Positions 45,033 through 54,503 are shown, counted from the first letter of the stretch. The stretch: 64,000 nucleotides of DNA from Achromobacter seleniivolatilans (GCF_030864005.1 NZ_CP132976.1:4216001-4280000), one strand, 5' to 3'. Numbers and translations: made by a program. Notes: generated from the letters alone by a model not told the origin.

Positions 45033-45899
45033 GTGACCGCAACCGAGTTTTCCACCCTGATCCAGCGCGCCGAGCGCGTGCTGGCGCAGCTTGAGGCCTT
45101 TCTGCCCCCGGCCACGCCAGAGATCGACTGGACGGCGCACGCCTTCCGCTGGCGCAAACGCGGCGCTCGCGGCTGGCTGGATGCCGTGCGCCACGTGGCG
45201 CGCATCGATCGCGAAGACCTGCAACACATCGAGCGCCAGAAGGCAACGATTGACCGCAACACCGTCCAGTTCCTGGAACACAAGCCCGCCAACAACGTGC
45301 TGATGACCGGCGCCCGCGGCACGGGCAAGAGTTCGCTGGTCAAGGCCATGCTGGCGGCTTACGGTGAACGCGGCTTGCGCCTGATCGAAGTCGACAAGTC
45401 TGACTTAGGTGACTTGGCCGATATCGTTGAACTGGTCGCGCCGCGCCCCGAACGCTTCATCGTCTTCTGCGACGACCTGTCGTTTGAAGAAGGCGAGCCC
45501 GGCTACAAAGCGCTCAAGTCCGTGCTTGACGGTTCCGTGTCGGCCTCGGGCGATAACGTGCTGATCTACGCCACGTCCAACCGGCGTCACTTGATGCCGG
45601 AATACATGAGCGAGAACTTGCAGGCCAAGCATCAGCCCGATGGCGAAATCCATCCGGGCGAAACGGTCGAAGAGAAGATTTCGCTGTCCGAACGCTTTGG
45701 CTTGTGGCTGTCTTTCTACCCGTTCAAGCAGGACGACTACCTGGACATCGTCTACCACTGGCTGCGCGAACTGGGCTGCCCGGAGGAACACATTGCGCCG
45801 TCACGCACCGAAGCGCTGCAATGGACGATTGAGCGCGGCTCGCGGTCCGGCCGCGTCGCCTATCAATTTGCTCGTGATTGGGCGGCCCGCCATGTCTGA
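45033..45899 (+). CDS. DUF815-family AAA-type ATPase
   Basis: 288 residues: an N-terminal helical region, Walker A GARGTGKSS (about 92-100), Walker B FIVFCDDLSF (about 140-149) and a sensor-1-like ATSNRRHLMPE. Function of the family is not established. The start is GTG 45033, with AGGA upstream, 15 bp after argJ. Its 3' end overlaps the Nudix gene by 8 bp. Confidence 0.9.
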   Translation: MTATEFSTLIQRAERVLAQLEAFLPPATPEIDWTAHAFRWRKRGARGWLDAVRHVARIDREDLQHIERQKATIDRNTVQFLEHKPANNVLMTGARGTGKSSLVKAMLAAYGERGLRLIEVDKSDLGDLADIVELVAPRPERFIVFCDDLSFEEGEPGYKALKSVLDGSVSASGDNVLIYATSNRRHLMPEYMSENLQAKHQPDGEIHPGETVEEKISLSERFGLWLSFYPFKQDDYLDIVYHWLRELGCPEEHIAPSRTEALQWTIERGSRSGRVAYQFARDWAARHV

Positions 45900-46854
45900 G
45901 AAGATCGTTGACGTCGCCGCCGGCATGATCATGCGCGAAGACGGCATGCTGCTGTTGGGGCAGCGCCCCGAAGGCAAACCCTGGGCGGGCTGGTGGGAAT
46001 TGCCCGGCGGCAAGTTGGAACCCGGCGAAACCGTGCTGGAGGCGTTGGCGCGTGAGTTGCACGAAGAAATCGGCATCCGCGTCACGCAGTCTCGCCCATG
46101 GGTGACGTATGTGCACGTTTATCCGCACACCACGGTCCGGCTGGCGTTCTGCTTTGTCACCGGCTGGGAAGGCGCGCCGCAGGGCCTGGAAAACCAGCGC
46201 CTGGAATGGGTCTGGCCCGCCGACGCAGCGGCTGTCGGCAACCTGTTGCCAGCGGCCCTTCCGCCTTTGCGCTGGTTGCAATTGCCCACCACCTACGGCA
46301 TCAGCTCCATCGGTTCGCGTGCAGGCGTCGCGGCGTTTCTGGGCCGGCTGGATGCCGCATTGGCGCGCGGCGTGAAACTGGTGCAATTCCGTGAACCGCA
46401 ATGGCCCGACGGCGCTGGCGCATCGTCGTTGCATGAAGTGCTGCAACAGGTGCTGAAGCGCTGCCGCGCAGCCGGCGCCCGCGTGCTGGTCAACAGCGCG
46501 CACCCTGCTGCCTGGTGGAAAGAAGCGGACGGCGTGCATCTGCGCACGGCTGACGCGGCGCGTCTTTCCGCCCGCCCGGCCTTGCCTGAGGGCGCGCTGG
46601 TCGGTGTGTCGGCCCATGACAACGCACAAATTGTCCACGCCCGGGAATTGGGCGCCGACTTCGCGGTGCTGGGTCCCGTGCTGGACACGCCCAGCCACCC
46701 CGGCGCGCAAACGCTGGGATGGGAAGGCTTTGTGGAAGGCAACCGCGACGCTGGCATTCCGGTGTTTGCCTTGGGCGGGCAATCCACTCAGACCGTGTCG
46801 CACGCGCTGCGCCATGCGGCGCATGGCATCGCGGGAATCCGCGGCGTCATCTGA
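45892..46854 (+). CDS. Nudix hydrolase fused to a ThiE-like domain
   Basis: 320 residues. The N-terminal 130 residues form a MutT-like Nudix domain with a full Nudix box (GKLEPGE ... RELHEEIGI). It probably sanitises 8-oxo-dGTP. The C-terminal half (about 145-320) is a thiamine-phosphate-synthase-like barrel (VKLVQFREPQWP, VLVNSAHPAAWWKEADGVHL, GADFAVLGPVLDTPSHPG). Such fusions are widespread in proteobacteria; whether the barrel is catalytic is unknown. A true thiE lies at 8915, so the barrel is not needed for thiamine synthesis. Confidence 0.9.
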   Translation: MSEKIVDVAAGMIMREDGMLLLGQRPEGKPWAGWWELPGGKLEPGETVLEALARELHEEIGIRVTQSRPWVTYVHVYPHTTVRLAFCFVTGWEGAPQGLENQRLEWVWPADAAAVGNLLPAALPPLRWLQLPTTYGISSIGSRAGVAAFLGRLDAALARGVKLVQFREPQWPDGAGASSLHEVLQQVLKRCRAAGARVLVNSAHPAAWWKEADGVHLRTADAARLSARPALPEGALVGVSAHDNAQIVHARELGADFAVLGPVLDTPSHPGAQTLGWEGFVEGNRDAGIPVFALGGQSTQTVSHALRHAAHGIAGIRGVI

Positions 46855-46882
46855 TCTACGGGTAACGCGGCAATACGGAAAC

Positions 46883-46912
46883 GCGCGGACGTGCCAGCAA
46901 GGCAGTCCGCGC
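46883..46912. terminator. Bidirectional terminator
   Basis: GCGCGGAC/GTCCGCGC arms with an inner TGCC/GGCA stem and an AGCAA loop, located between the convergent Nudix and livF2 genes. Confidence 0.72.
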
Positions 46913-46917
46913 GCCGC

Positions 46918-47658
46918 TCAGTCGATCTTGTAGTCCATCCAGGACGCCACCATCTCGCGCAAGCCGCCCCCGTCTTCGAACGCCTCGCGCGAACCTTCCG
47001 CCTTGTTGCGTCCGAGTTCCAGGATGTACATATAGTCGGAGATCTCGGCGCAACGGCGCACATTCTGGTCTACCAGCACCACGGTCATGCCTTCGTCGGC
47101 AAAACCGCGGATGAGCGTATAGATTTCCTTGGATATCTTGGGCGCCAGCATTGCAGTGGGTTCATCCAGCAAGATGACCGACGGCTCGATCAACAAGGCC
47201 CGGCCGAACTCCACAAAGCGCTGTTGACCGCCGCTCATACTGGATACGGGATCATTGCGCTTTTGCGCCAGAATGGGAAAGCGGTCATAGACCGAATCAA
47301 TGCGTGCGCGCACCCGCGTCTTGTCGCGGCGAAACGGCCAGCAGCCCAACAGCAGGTTGTCGTGCACGGACAGCTCGCCAAACAGGCTGCGATGCTGCGG
47401 CACGAAGGCCACGCCGTTGGCTGCGCGCTCGTGTGACGGCTGCGCACTGATATCCTGCCCCCGCAACGTGATGCGGCCTGTGCGAGGCGGCAGAAAACCA
47501 AACAAGGTCTTGAGCACGGTGGACTTCCCGGCGCCGTTGGGGCCAATCACCCCAGTGACTTTGCCGGCGCGCGCCTGGACATTGATGTGATTCAGGATCG
47601 TGATGTCGCCGTGATAGGCCACGGTCACGTCTTCCAGCGCAAGGATCGCGGTGCTCAT
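46918..47658 (-). CDS. Branched-chain-type ABC transporter ATPase LivF (system 2)
   Basis: 246 residues: Walker A GPNGAGKST, SSMSGGQQRFVEFGRALL signature, Walker B VILLDEPTAMLAP. ATG 47658 lies 1 bp after the livG-type stop and has GGGAG upstream. Its permeases and ATPases follow a LysR gene; the matching binding protein and amidase are divergent from that regulator. Confidence 0.9.
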   Translation of the reverse strand: MSTAILALEDVTVAYHGDITILNHINVQARAGKVTGVIGPNGAGKSTVLKTLFGFLPPRTGRITLRGQDISAQPSHERAANGVAFVPQHRSLFGELSVHDNLLLGCWPFRRDKTRVRARIDSVYDRFPILAQKRNDPVSSMSGGQQRFVEFGRALLIEPSVILLDEPTAMLAPKISKEIYTLIRGFADEGMTVVLVDQNVRRCAEISDYMYILELGRNKAEGSREAFEDGGGLREMVASWMDYKID

Positions 47659-47659
47659 G

Positions 47660-48367
47660 TCAAGCTCCCAGATAGGCTTCGACCACCCGGGGGTCGGCGC
47701 GCACGTGATCGGCATTGCCCTGGGTCAGGATGGCGCCTTCGTTCATGACAATGATGTGGTGAGACAGCTGGTAGATCGAAGTCAGGTCGTGCGAGACCAG
47801 CACTACCGAGCAATCATGCCCGGTCGGCAACTCGCGGATCACCGAGATCAGCAACTGCGCCAGCGCTGGATTGACGCCCGCGAACGGCTCGTCCAGCAGC
47901 ACGACCTTGGGCTTGGCCACCATGATGCGCGCAAGCTCCACCAGTTTTTGCTGGCCGCCAGACAGTTCTTCGGCATAGTTGTGCCGCAACCGGTGCAGCT
48001 CCACCTTGTGCAGCCAATACTCGGATTGCGCGTAGCGCTCGTCGGCATTGCGGCCCGTATGCTGCTGGGCTACATCCAGATTGTCCAGCAGGCTCAACTG
48101 GCGGAAGATGCGCGGAACTTGAAAAGTGCGCCCCACGCCCAGCCGCGCCACCTCGTGAATCTGGCGGCCGGCGATCTCCTTGCCATCCAGTTCTATGCTG
48201 CCTTCGTCGGGCGTGTAGATCCCATTGATGCAATTGAGCATCGTGGTCTTGCCCGATCCATTCATGCCGATGACGCCCAGAATGGAGCCTCGCGGCACAT
48301 CCAGATCGACACCCTGCAACGCCACCAGGCCGCCAAAGCGCTTCTTGAGATTCGTGACTTTCAACAT
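47660..48367 (-). CDS. Branched-chain-type ABC transporter ATPase LivG (system 2)
   Basis: 235 residues: Walker A GMNGSGKTT, ELSGGQQKLVELARIMV signature, Walker B VVLLDEPFAGVNP, and the switch histidine in LVSHDLTSI. 14 bp separate it from the livH-type permease gene upstream. Confidence 0.9.
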   Translation of the reverse strand: MLKVTNLKKRFGGLVALQGVDLDVPRGSILGVIGMNGSGKTTMLNCINGIYTPDEGSIELDGKEIAGRQIHEVARLGVGRTFQVPRIFRQLSLLDNLDVAQQHTGRNADERYAQSEYWLHKVELHRLRHNYAEELSGGQQKLVELARIMVAKPKVVLLDEPFAGVNPALAQLLISVIRELPTGHDCSVVLVSHDLTSIYQLSHHIIVMNEGAILTQGNADHVRADPRVVEAYLGA

Positions 48368-48381
48368 AACCCGGCTCCCGG

Positions 48382-49263
48382 TCAGCGCAAGGCCTGGCGG
48401 CCGAACAGGCCGCTAGGCCGGATGAAGATCATGCCGACCATCAATGCGAAACCGCAGATGGTTGCGATGGACGGATTGAAGAACACGACCGACACCTGCT
48501 CGGTAATGCCGAAGAGCAGCGCGCCGACCAGGGCGCCCACGGGATGGCCCAGTCCGCCCAGGACGATGACGATGAAGCCGATCAGCGTGTAGTCGTTGCC
48601 CATGAACGGCGAGAATGCCGGGAACACCATGGCCACCAGCACGCCGCTGGCGGCTGCCAGGCCCACGCCCAAACCGAACGCCACCGCGGACAGCCGTTCG
48701 GCATTGATGCCCACAATCCGGACGGCATCACGGTTCATGATGATGGCGCGCAGCGCCTTGCCCAGCTGCGTGCGATACAGGAAGACGGTCAGCGCGGCAA
48801 TGATGGCCAGCGCAATCACGAGCGCCAGCAGGCGTACCGTAGGAATCAGCACCGGGCCGAACTTCAGAAAGACCGGCTCGATTTCATACGGCAGGGAACG
48901 CGCATCGGCGTCAAACGCCAGCAGCATCAACGCGCCCAGCATGATAGACACGCCAAACATCAGCAGCAAAGAGCTGATTTCAGGGTCGTCCGCCTTGGAC
49001 AGGCGCGGAATCAGCACGAAGTACAACAGGTAACCCGCAAGGAAGAAGGCGGCAAAAGCCAGCGGCAATGCCACCAGCGGATTGATGCCCGCATACTCCA
49101 TCAGGTAGAACGCGAAGTACGCGCCCAGCACCAGGAACTCGCCGTGCGCAAAGTTCACCACGCGCAGCACGCCGAAGACGACGTTGAGCCCCACGCCAAT
49201 CAGGCCGTAGATAGCGCCCAGAATCAGGCCATTGATCAGGCCTTGGATAAGCAGTCCGGTCAT
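48382..49263 (-). CDS. Branched-chain-type ABC transporter permease LivH (system 2)
   Basis: 293-residue permease with the LivH start (GLINGLILGAIYGLIGVGLNVVFGVLRVVNFAHGEFLVLGAY) and multiple hydrophobic helices. 12 bp from the livM-type gene upstream. Confidence 0.9.
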   Translation of the reverse strand: MTGLLIQGLINGLILGAIYGLIGVGLNVVFGVLRVVNFAHGEFLVLGAYFAFYLMEYAGINPLVALPLAFAAFFLAGYLLYFVLIPRLSKADDPEISSLLLMFGVSIMLGALMLLAFDADARSLPYEIEPVFLKFGPVLIPTVRLLALVIALAIIAALTVFLYRTQLGKALRAIIMNRDAVRIVGINAERLSAVAFGLGVGLAAASGVLVAMVFPAFSPFMGNDYTLIGFIVIVLGGLGHPVGALVGALLFGITEQVSVVFFNPSIATICGFALMVGMIFIRPSGLFGRQALR

Positions 49264-49275
49264 GACGGAATTCCC

Positions 49276-50268
49276 TCAGGCAATGTAGCGGCGCAATTGC
49301 GGCTTGCGTTTGATCAGGCTGCCGACGATGCCCCGCGGCAGAAACAGCATCAGCAGCACAATGATGAGGCCCAGCAGCAGCAGGTTCACCACTGGAAATT
49401 TCTGCCAGATCACGTGATCGATGCCCAGCAGCGCCAACGTTCCGACAACCGGTCCAAGAATGGTGCCGAAGCCGCCTGCCATTGCGTAAATAATGCTTTT
49501 TGCCGTGATCAACACGTGGAATGCGTATTCCGGGTCCACCACGTTCGTGTACCAGGCCTCGATGCCGCCTGCCAGCGCCGGAAACAACGCCGCCAGCAAC
49601 CATGCCTTCAACCGGGTGTTGGGCACATGGATGCCCACGCAAGCAGCTGCGCCGTCGTCGTCGCGTATGGCTTTGAGCGCGCGGCCCAGCCTCGACACAG
49701 ACAGCCAGGTGACGGTAGCCAGCGTGGCGCCCATCACGATCAGCATGGCGTAATAACTGTGCGTGGGATTGTTGGCGCTGGACAAGATGATGCCCATGCT
49801 GCCGCCCGTGAACGACTGCGGCAGATTGGAAATGACCAGTTTGACGATGGTGGCCAGAGCCAGGCTCACGATGCCGAAGTAGACCCCGCGCAGCCGTAGT
49901 GTGGGCGCCAGCAGCAGCGCGATCGCCACGCCTACGCCGCCAGCCGCCAGCAAGGCGGGCAGGATGGGCCAGCCCAGGATTTTGTAGCAGATGCCGGTGG
50001 CGTACGAGCCCACGCCGTAGAACACCACGTAGCCAAACGGCAGATAGCCGGTAAAGCCCACGCAGATGTTCATGGCGCTGGCCATGGTGATCCACAGCAT
50101 CAGGTAGAACGCGAACGAAATGTTCGACGTCGCCATCGGGATAACTGCCAGGCCGGCGGCCAGCGCGGCAAAGAGGGTCACTGCAATGCGGGTGCGCAAT
50201 CGCACGGCGCGCTGATCCTGCGCGCGATGCGAAGCCGCGCCCGCCGCCAAGGCGGGACTGCTGCTCAT
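49276..50268 (-). CDS. Branched-chain-type ABC transporter permease LivM (system 2)
   Basis: 330 residues with about ten hydrophobic helices, preceded by an Ala/His/Arg-rich cytoplasmic N-terminus. The family block reads NICVGFTGYLPFGYVVFYGVGSYA and the docking loop AIRDDDGAAACVG. A strong CGGAGG-type SD and a 7-bp hairpin lie in the leader. Confidence 0.9.
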   Translation of the reverse strand: MSSSPALAAGAASHRAQDQRAVRLRTRIAVTLFAALAAGLAVIPMATSNISFAFYLMLWITMASAMNICVGFTGYLPFGYVVFYGVGSYATGICYKILGWPILPALLAAGGVGVAIALLLAPTLRLRGVYFGIVSLALATIVKLVISNLPQSFTGGSMGIILSSANNPTHSYYAMLIVMGATLATVTWLSVSRLGRALKAIRDDDGAAACVGIHVPNTRLKAWLLAALFPALAGGIEAWYTNVVDPEYAFHVLITAKSIIYAMAGGFGTILGPVVGTLALLGIDHVIWQKFPVVNLLLLGLIIVLLMLFLPRGIVGSLIKRKPQLRRYIA

Positions 50269-50283
50269 GATGTCTTCCTCCGG

Positions 50284-50305
50284 GGCCGTCTCGGTATGGA
50301 CGGCC
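50284..50305 (-). other. Leader hairpin upstream of livM (system 2)
   Basis: GGCCGTC/GACGGCC arms with an 8-nt loop between the LysR stop and the permease start; may terminate or attenuate transcription from lysR. Confidence 0.45.
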
Positions 50306-50365
50306 GCTCATTAGTGGAGGCGATTATGAACAGTTCAAACCATAACTGCAAGTTAAGGACTAACC

Positions 50366-51274
50366 CTAATTTAACCTTGGAAACGCCTCGTCCAACACCA
50401 CGCGCAGCTCCTTGATGAACTGCAACGCAATCTGCGAAGGCTCGCGCGCACTGGCGTATACCGCCGAAATATTCAAGGGAATGCACTCCGCCAGCGGCAC
50501 GATCACCACATCCGGCATGGTGTTCTGCATGACCGTAAATTCATCCACGATGGCAATTCCCACACCCGCATTGACCAGCGCGCAGGCCAACTGGCTCCAG
50601 GGCACGTCCGCGCACATGCGGCAAGGCAAGCCGGCCTGCTCGAAAGCCCCCAGCACGAGCATGCCGAAGGGCATGCGCGTCCCCACCACGATATGGGGAT
50701 GCGGAGACAAATCAGCCAGACTGACCAGGTCGCGCGACGCCAAGGGGTGAGCCTTGGGTATGGCCGCCACCATGCGCCCCACATGCAAGGACTGCGACGT
50801 CAAAAAGGGGTGCTCGGCCTGCATCACCACCAGACCCAGCTCTGCCTCACCCTGCAAAACGTCGGTAATGAGGCTGGGCAGAACCGAGGTATTCATCCTC
50901 AGCAACACCTCGGGATGCCTCTGCTGAAAGCGCGCCACCGCCCGGGGCACCAGGAACTGCGCCAGGCTGGGGATGGACGCCAGACGCAGCACGCCCGTGC
51001 CGTGCTCCGACAAGGCATCCGCCAAATCGTTGACACGCTGCATCATGCGCTGGGTTTTTTCAATTTCCTCAAACAGGCTATGCACTTGCGGCGTGGGACG
51101 AAGCCGCCCCCGCACCCGCTCGAACAAGGTCACCCCCATGCCTTTCTCGGTCTGAGCCAACATCCGGCTGACTGCTGGCTGGGAAATATTCAGTAAGCGG
51201 GCCGCGCCACTGATGGACCCGGCCATGACGATGGCCCAGAGCATTTCGGTCTGCCGGTAATTCAATTTATTCAA
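50366..51274 (-). CDS. LysR-family transcriptional regulator
   Basis: 302 residues from a TTG start at 51274, which has GGAG 8 nt upstream. The N-terminal helix-turn-helix (SISGAARLLNISQPAVSRMLAQTEKGMGVTLFERV) is classic, followed by a LysR co-inducer domain. A longer frame to 51352 would run through the operator at 51315-51337, so I reject it. Divergent from the binding protein and amidase; the transporter genes follow it on the same strand. Confidence 0.88.
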   Translation of the reverse strand: MNKLNYRQTEMLWAIVMAGSISGAARLLNISQPAVSRMLAQTEKGMGVTLFERVRGRLRPTPQVHSLFEEIEKTQRMMQRVNDLADALSEHGTGVLRLASIPSLAQFLVPRAVARFQQRHPEVLLRMNTSVLPSLITDVLQGEAELGLVVMQAEHPFLTSQSLHVGRMVAAIPKAHPLASRDLVSLADLSPHPHIVVGTRMPFGMLVLGAFEQAGLPCRMCADVPWSQLACALVNAGVGIAIVDEFTVMQNTMPDVVIVPLAECIPLNISAVYASAREPSQIALQFIKELRVVLDEAFPRLN

Positions 51275-51314
51275 GGCGTGCGCTCCATGCCTATTTGTTA
51301 TACGCTTTCTCGCG

Positions 51315-51337
51315 TATTGGGTAATTATTGCCCAATA
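51315..51337. promoter_or_regulatory. LysR-type operator palindrome
   Basis: A 23-bp near-perfect palindrome with TATTGGG and CCCAATA ends and an AAT-x-ATT core, located between the lysR start and the binding-protein gene. It fits the T-N11-A layout of LysR sites. Confidence 0.7.
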
Positions 51338-51405
51338 CCGGGGTTTAGCCACCGGCTACACGGCAAGGCGAGGCCCCCAAAATCTATAACGATAGGAGAC
51401 ATTCC

Positions 51406-52638
51406 ATGTTCGCAAAATCTTGGTTGTTCCGCTTACCCGCCCTGGCTCTCGCCATGGCCGCAGTCACCCCCGCCATCGTCGCCGCCCAGACTTCGGACAA
51501 GTTCCGGGTCGGGATGACAGTGTCGTCTACTGGCAGCTTCGCCCTGGCTTCTCAATCAGGAGTCCGCGGTGTAGAACTGTGGGTGGACGACGTCAACCGC
51601 CGGGGCGGCATTGAAATCAAGGGCAAGAAATATCCCGTCGAGCTGGTCAAACTGGACGACCGCAGCGACAAGCAAATGGTGACTCGTGTTTACGAACGCC
51701 TGATTGTCGATGAAAAAGTAGATCTGGTGTTTGCGCCTTTCGGCTCAACGCTGACGGCTGCCGCCGCCACCGTCACGGAACGGCTGGGCAAATACATGAT
51801 GGTCTGGTCGGCCGCCAGCGACGATCTGTACAAGCAAGGGTTCAAGAACATGGTGTCGGGCACGCAAATGCCCGTATCCGCCATGCTGCGCGCCAATATG
51901 GAATTGGCCGCGAACCAGGGCGTGAAGAAAGTGGCGCTGCTGTATTCGGACGAACCATTTCCTGCGGGCCTGGCGGAAGGCGGTCGAGAACAGGCCACCA
52001 AGAATGGCATGCAAGTCGTGCTGTTCGAAAAGTATCCCAAGGGCCAGAAGGACTTCAGCACCATCTTGCAGAAAGCACGCGCCGCCGGAGCGGAAGCGCT
52101 GGTGCCGACCTCGTACGAGGGCGATCTGATCAGCATGACGCGGCAGATGAAGCAGCTGGACATCAACTTCCCGTATGTCTTCATGGTGTATGCATCGACG
52201 CCGCAATTCCAGGCCATCGGCGCTGACGCCAACTACATCTACAGCCACACCAACTACCACCCCGCGATCAATTGGAAGGTCAACGCCGGCCTGACGCGGG
52301 AGCAGTTTGCCGCGGCCTATGACCGCCAGTTCCCCAAGGCCGAGTTCCCGCCCGATTTTCAGACGGCGCTGGCTTATGGCGCGGGCGCGGTAACCGAAGA
52401 AATCGTGAAGAAGGCAGGCACCGCTGACGCCGCGGCGCTCAAGCAGGCGTCCCTGGATCTGTCGGGCAAGCTGACGGTGATGGCTGGCCCCTACGCCATC
52501 GATGACACCGGCAAGCAATTGCTGATGCCGTTCCCGATCGTGCAACTGCTGCCGGGCAAGGGCATGGTGCCCGTGTGGCCGGCAGATGTTGCCGTGCAGA
52601 AACCCGTTTATCCCACCCCTGACTGGACCAAGCGCTAA
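51406..52638 (+). CDS. Branched-chain-type ABC transporter substrate-binding protein (system 2)
   Basis: 410 residues with a signal peptide (cleavage near IVAAQ) and the fold of amide/branched-chain amino acid binding proteins (FRVGMTVSSTGSFALASQSG). AGGAG precedes ATG. It is more distant from the other two binding proteins in the window than they are from each other. A hairpin separates it from the amidase gene, so the transported compound is probably an amide. Confidence 0.9.
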   Translation: MFAKSWLFRLPALALAMAAVTPAIVAAQTSDKFRVGMTVSSTGSFALASQSGVRGVELWVDDVNRRGGIEIKGKKYPVELVKLDDRSDKQMVTRVYERLIVDEKVDLVFAPFGSTLTAAAATVTERLGKYMMVWSAASDDLYKQGFKNMVSGTQMPVSAMLRANMELAANQGVKKVALLYSDEPFPAGLAEGGREQATKNGMQVVLFEKYPKGQKDFSTILQKARAAGAEALVPTSYEGDLISMTRQMKQLDINFPYVFMVYASTPQFQAIGADANYIYSHTNYHPAINWKVNAGLTREQFAAAYDRQFPKAEFPPDFQTALAYGAGAVTEEIVKKAGTADAAALKQASLDLSGKLTVMAGPYAIDDTGKQLLMPFPIVQLLPGKGMVPVWPADVAVQKPVYPTPDWTKR

Positions 52639-52651
52639 ACGCGCATGAGCA

Positions 52652-52680
52652 ACCGGCCGTCGCCCGCAGGCGCGGCCGGT
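52652..52680 (+). terminator. Hairpin between binding protein and amidase genes
   Basis: ACCGGCCG/CGGCCGGT arms, 13-nt loop, no T tract; likely attenuates read-through into the amidase gene. Confidence 0.5.
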
Positions 52681-52699
52681 ACTTCAACCTGAGGAAAAC

Positions 52700-54118
52700 A
52701 TGTCTGAAATCGCATTTGCCACGCTGGACGAATTGGCGAGCGGCCTGGCCGAAGGCCGCTACAGCTCGGTGGAATTGACGCAGCACTTCCTGGACCGCAT
52801 CACCCAGGCCAATCCAAAGCTGGGCGCATACGTCAGCGTGGACAATGAAGCGGCCCTGCGCCTGGCCGAAGCCTCCGACGCCCGCCGCCGTGCGGGCTAC
52901 GGGTTGCTTAGCCGGCTGGACGGCGTGCCGGTAGCCGTCAAGGATTTGTGCGACATCCAAGGCCAGATCACCACCGCTGGTTCGCAAGCGTGGCGCGACC
53001 GCCGCAGCACCGTCACCTCCACGGCGGTCACCCGCCTTTTGGATGCGGGCATGGTGCTGCTGGGCAAGACACACATGGTTGAGTTCGCGTTCGGGGGTTG
53101 GGGTACGAACCCGGTCATGGGCACGCCGCACAATCCCTGGGATCTTCAACACGCGCGCATTCCCGGCGGCTCATCCAGCGGTTCCGGCGTGGCCGTTGCC
53201 GCAGGCCTGGCGCCCGCCGCCCTGGGTTCGGATACCGGCGGTTCGGTGCGGATTCCCGCTGCGCTGAATGGCGTCACGGGGTTGAAGACCACGCGCGGTT
53301 TGATCAGCCTGTATGGCGCCGTGGCCCTGTCGACAACGCTGGATTCCATCGGCCCGCTCACGCGTGACACCCGCGACGCCATGCTGCTGACCGCGCTGAT
53401 GGCAGGCCCGGACGCGCAAGATCCAATCACGCAGGGCATACCCGCCTTTCAATTTCGCGAACCCGAAGCAGGCGCGCAGCCGCTGCGTGGCATGCGCATC
53501 GCGATGATGCCCGCGTCCCAGTATCCCATCGGTGTCGATGCCGACGCGCTCAATGCCTTGGACGATGCCCGCCGTGCGCTCGCCGATTTGGGTGCGGAGG
53601 TGGCCGAGACGCCCTTCCCCTTCGACTTCCGCGACATGATGCTGCGCAATGGGCAGATCATTGCCGCCGAAGCCTATGCGATGCACCGGGACTATATCGA
53701 GGACGCCGCCCTGCCCTTCGGCCAATACGTGCGCGGCCGCGTGCTGTCGGGCAAGGGCCTGTCCGCCGCGGACTACATCGCGGCTCTGCAAGCGCACGCG
53801 CAGGCACGGCAAGCATGGCTTGAGTGGATGCGCGATATCGACGCGGTGCTGACACCTTGCGCGCCCTTTGGCGCCCGCCGCCTGGATGAAGTGGACGAAG
53901 CCGCCACGCCCCTGGCCGCCTTTACCCGCGCAGGCAACTACGTCAATGCCTCCGGCCTTGCCCTGCCGGCGGGCTTTACGGCTGGCGGCCTGCCGCTGGG
54001 CGTGCAACTGCTAGGCAAACCCAATGCTGAAGGCGCGTTGGGCAAGATCGGCATGGCATTCCAGACCGTGACCGACTGGCACCGCCGCCAGCCCGATCTG
54101 TCTTCCCTGGGTCTGTAA
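52700..54118 (+). CDS. Amidase signature-family hydrolase
   Basis: 472 residues. The Ser-Ser-Lys triad is visible: the lysine in VAVKDLCDI (about 75), the first serine in GGSSSGSGVA (about 158) and the nucleophile in GSDTGGSVRIPAA (about 178). Hydrolyses an amide to acid plus ammonia; related to GatA-like enzymes but not associated with GatB/C. Context with a Liv transporter and LysR suggests scavenging of an external amide. Confidence 0.9.
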   Translation: MSEIAFATLDELASGLAEGRYSSVELTQHFLDRITQANPKLGAYVSVDNEAALRLAEASDARRRAGYGLLSRLDGVPVAVKDLCDIQGQITTAGSQAWRDRRSTVTSTAVTRLLDAGMVLLGKTHMVEFAFGGWGTNPVMGTPHNPWDLQHARIPGGSSSGSGVAVAAGLAPAALGSDTGGSVRIPAALNGVTGLKTTRGLISLYGAVALSTTLDSIGPLTRDTRDAMLLTALMAGPDAQDPITQGIPAFQFREPEAGAQPLRGMRIAMMPASQYPIGVDADALNALDDARRALADLGAEVAETPFPFDFRDMMLRNGQIIAAEAYAMHRDYIEDAALPFGQYVRGRVLSGKGLSAADYIAALQAHAQARQAWLEWMRDIDAVLTPCAPFGARRLDEVDEAATPLAAFTRAGNYVNASGLALPAGFTAGGLPLGVQLLGKPNAEGALGKIGMAFQTVTDWHRRQPDLSSLGL

Positions 54119-54130
54119 AACGCATGTCGA

Positions 54131-54158
54131 TGCGCCGGCGCGTAGTGTCGCCGGCGCA
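54131..54158 (+). terminator. Terminator hairpin after the amidase gene
   Basis: TGCGCCGGCG/CGCCGGCGCA arms (10 bp) around an 8-nt loop, 12 bp after the stop. Confidence 0.65.
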
Positions 54159-54235
54159 ATCGTGATGTTGAATCCCGCTTAGGGAAACTCCCCCCTTGCT
54201 GCCCATCCCCCTGAAGCCATATCTTGAACGCCTGA

Positions 54236-54253
54236 TGTGACCATATGGTCACA
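54236..54253. promoter_or_regulatory. TetR operator palindrome, site 1
   Basis: Perfect palindrome TGTGACCATATGGTCACA. Its 16-bp core, GTGACCATATGGTCAC, recurs exactly at 59137-59152 ahead of the TctC gene. It lies upstream of tetR and the D-aminoacylase operon. Confidence 0.75.
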
Positions 54254-54499
54254 ACGTTTCAATCGTCTTCTTTGACCGGTGCAGCCTCGCCCTATCGCGC
54301 CCCTGCTTTGCGGCCTATCGCCCTCAACGCCTTCGCGCACCATCATGCCGATGAGCGTGGGCCGATCCTGGGTAGCGAAGTCTGGCAAGATGGAAGGCAT
54401 ATCGGCCATTCCGTCTGCGAACCCAACGCCGACACGGCCGACGGCCGGGCGTTCGGCATGCCGGACCCCGCCCGCTCCCTCATCTTCATGAAGGAATAG
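54245..54499 (+). CDS. Possible small ORF ahead of tetR
   Basis: An 84-codon frame ending 4 bp before tetR. Its second half has the high third-position GC of neighbouring genes (from HHADERGPILG to RSLIFMKE), but the ATG lies inside the TetR operator and no Shine-Dalgarno is seen. No family is recognised. It could be a leader ORF, a decayed gene or chance. Confidence 0.3.
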   Translation: MVTTFQSSSLTGAASPYRAPALRPIALNAFAHHHADERGPILGSEVWQDGRHIGHSVCEPNADTADGRAFGMPDPARSLIFMKE

Positions 54500-54503
54500 G
54501 CCT

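Noticed and set aside
51275..51352. Longer LysR N-terminus
   Set aside because: It would place the coding start across the palindromic operator; the TTG at 51274 has a good Shine-Dalgarno.
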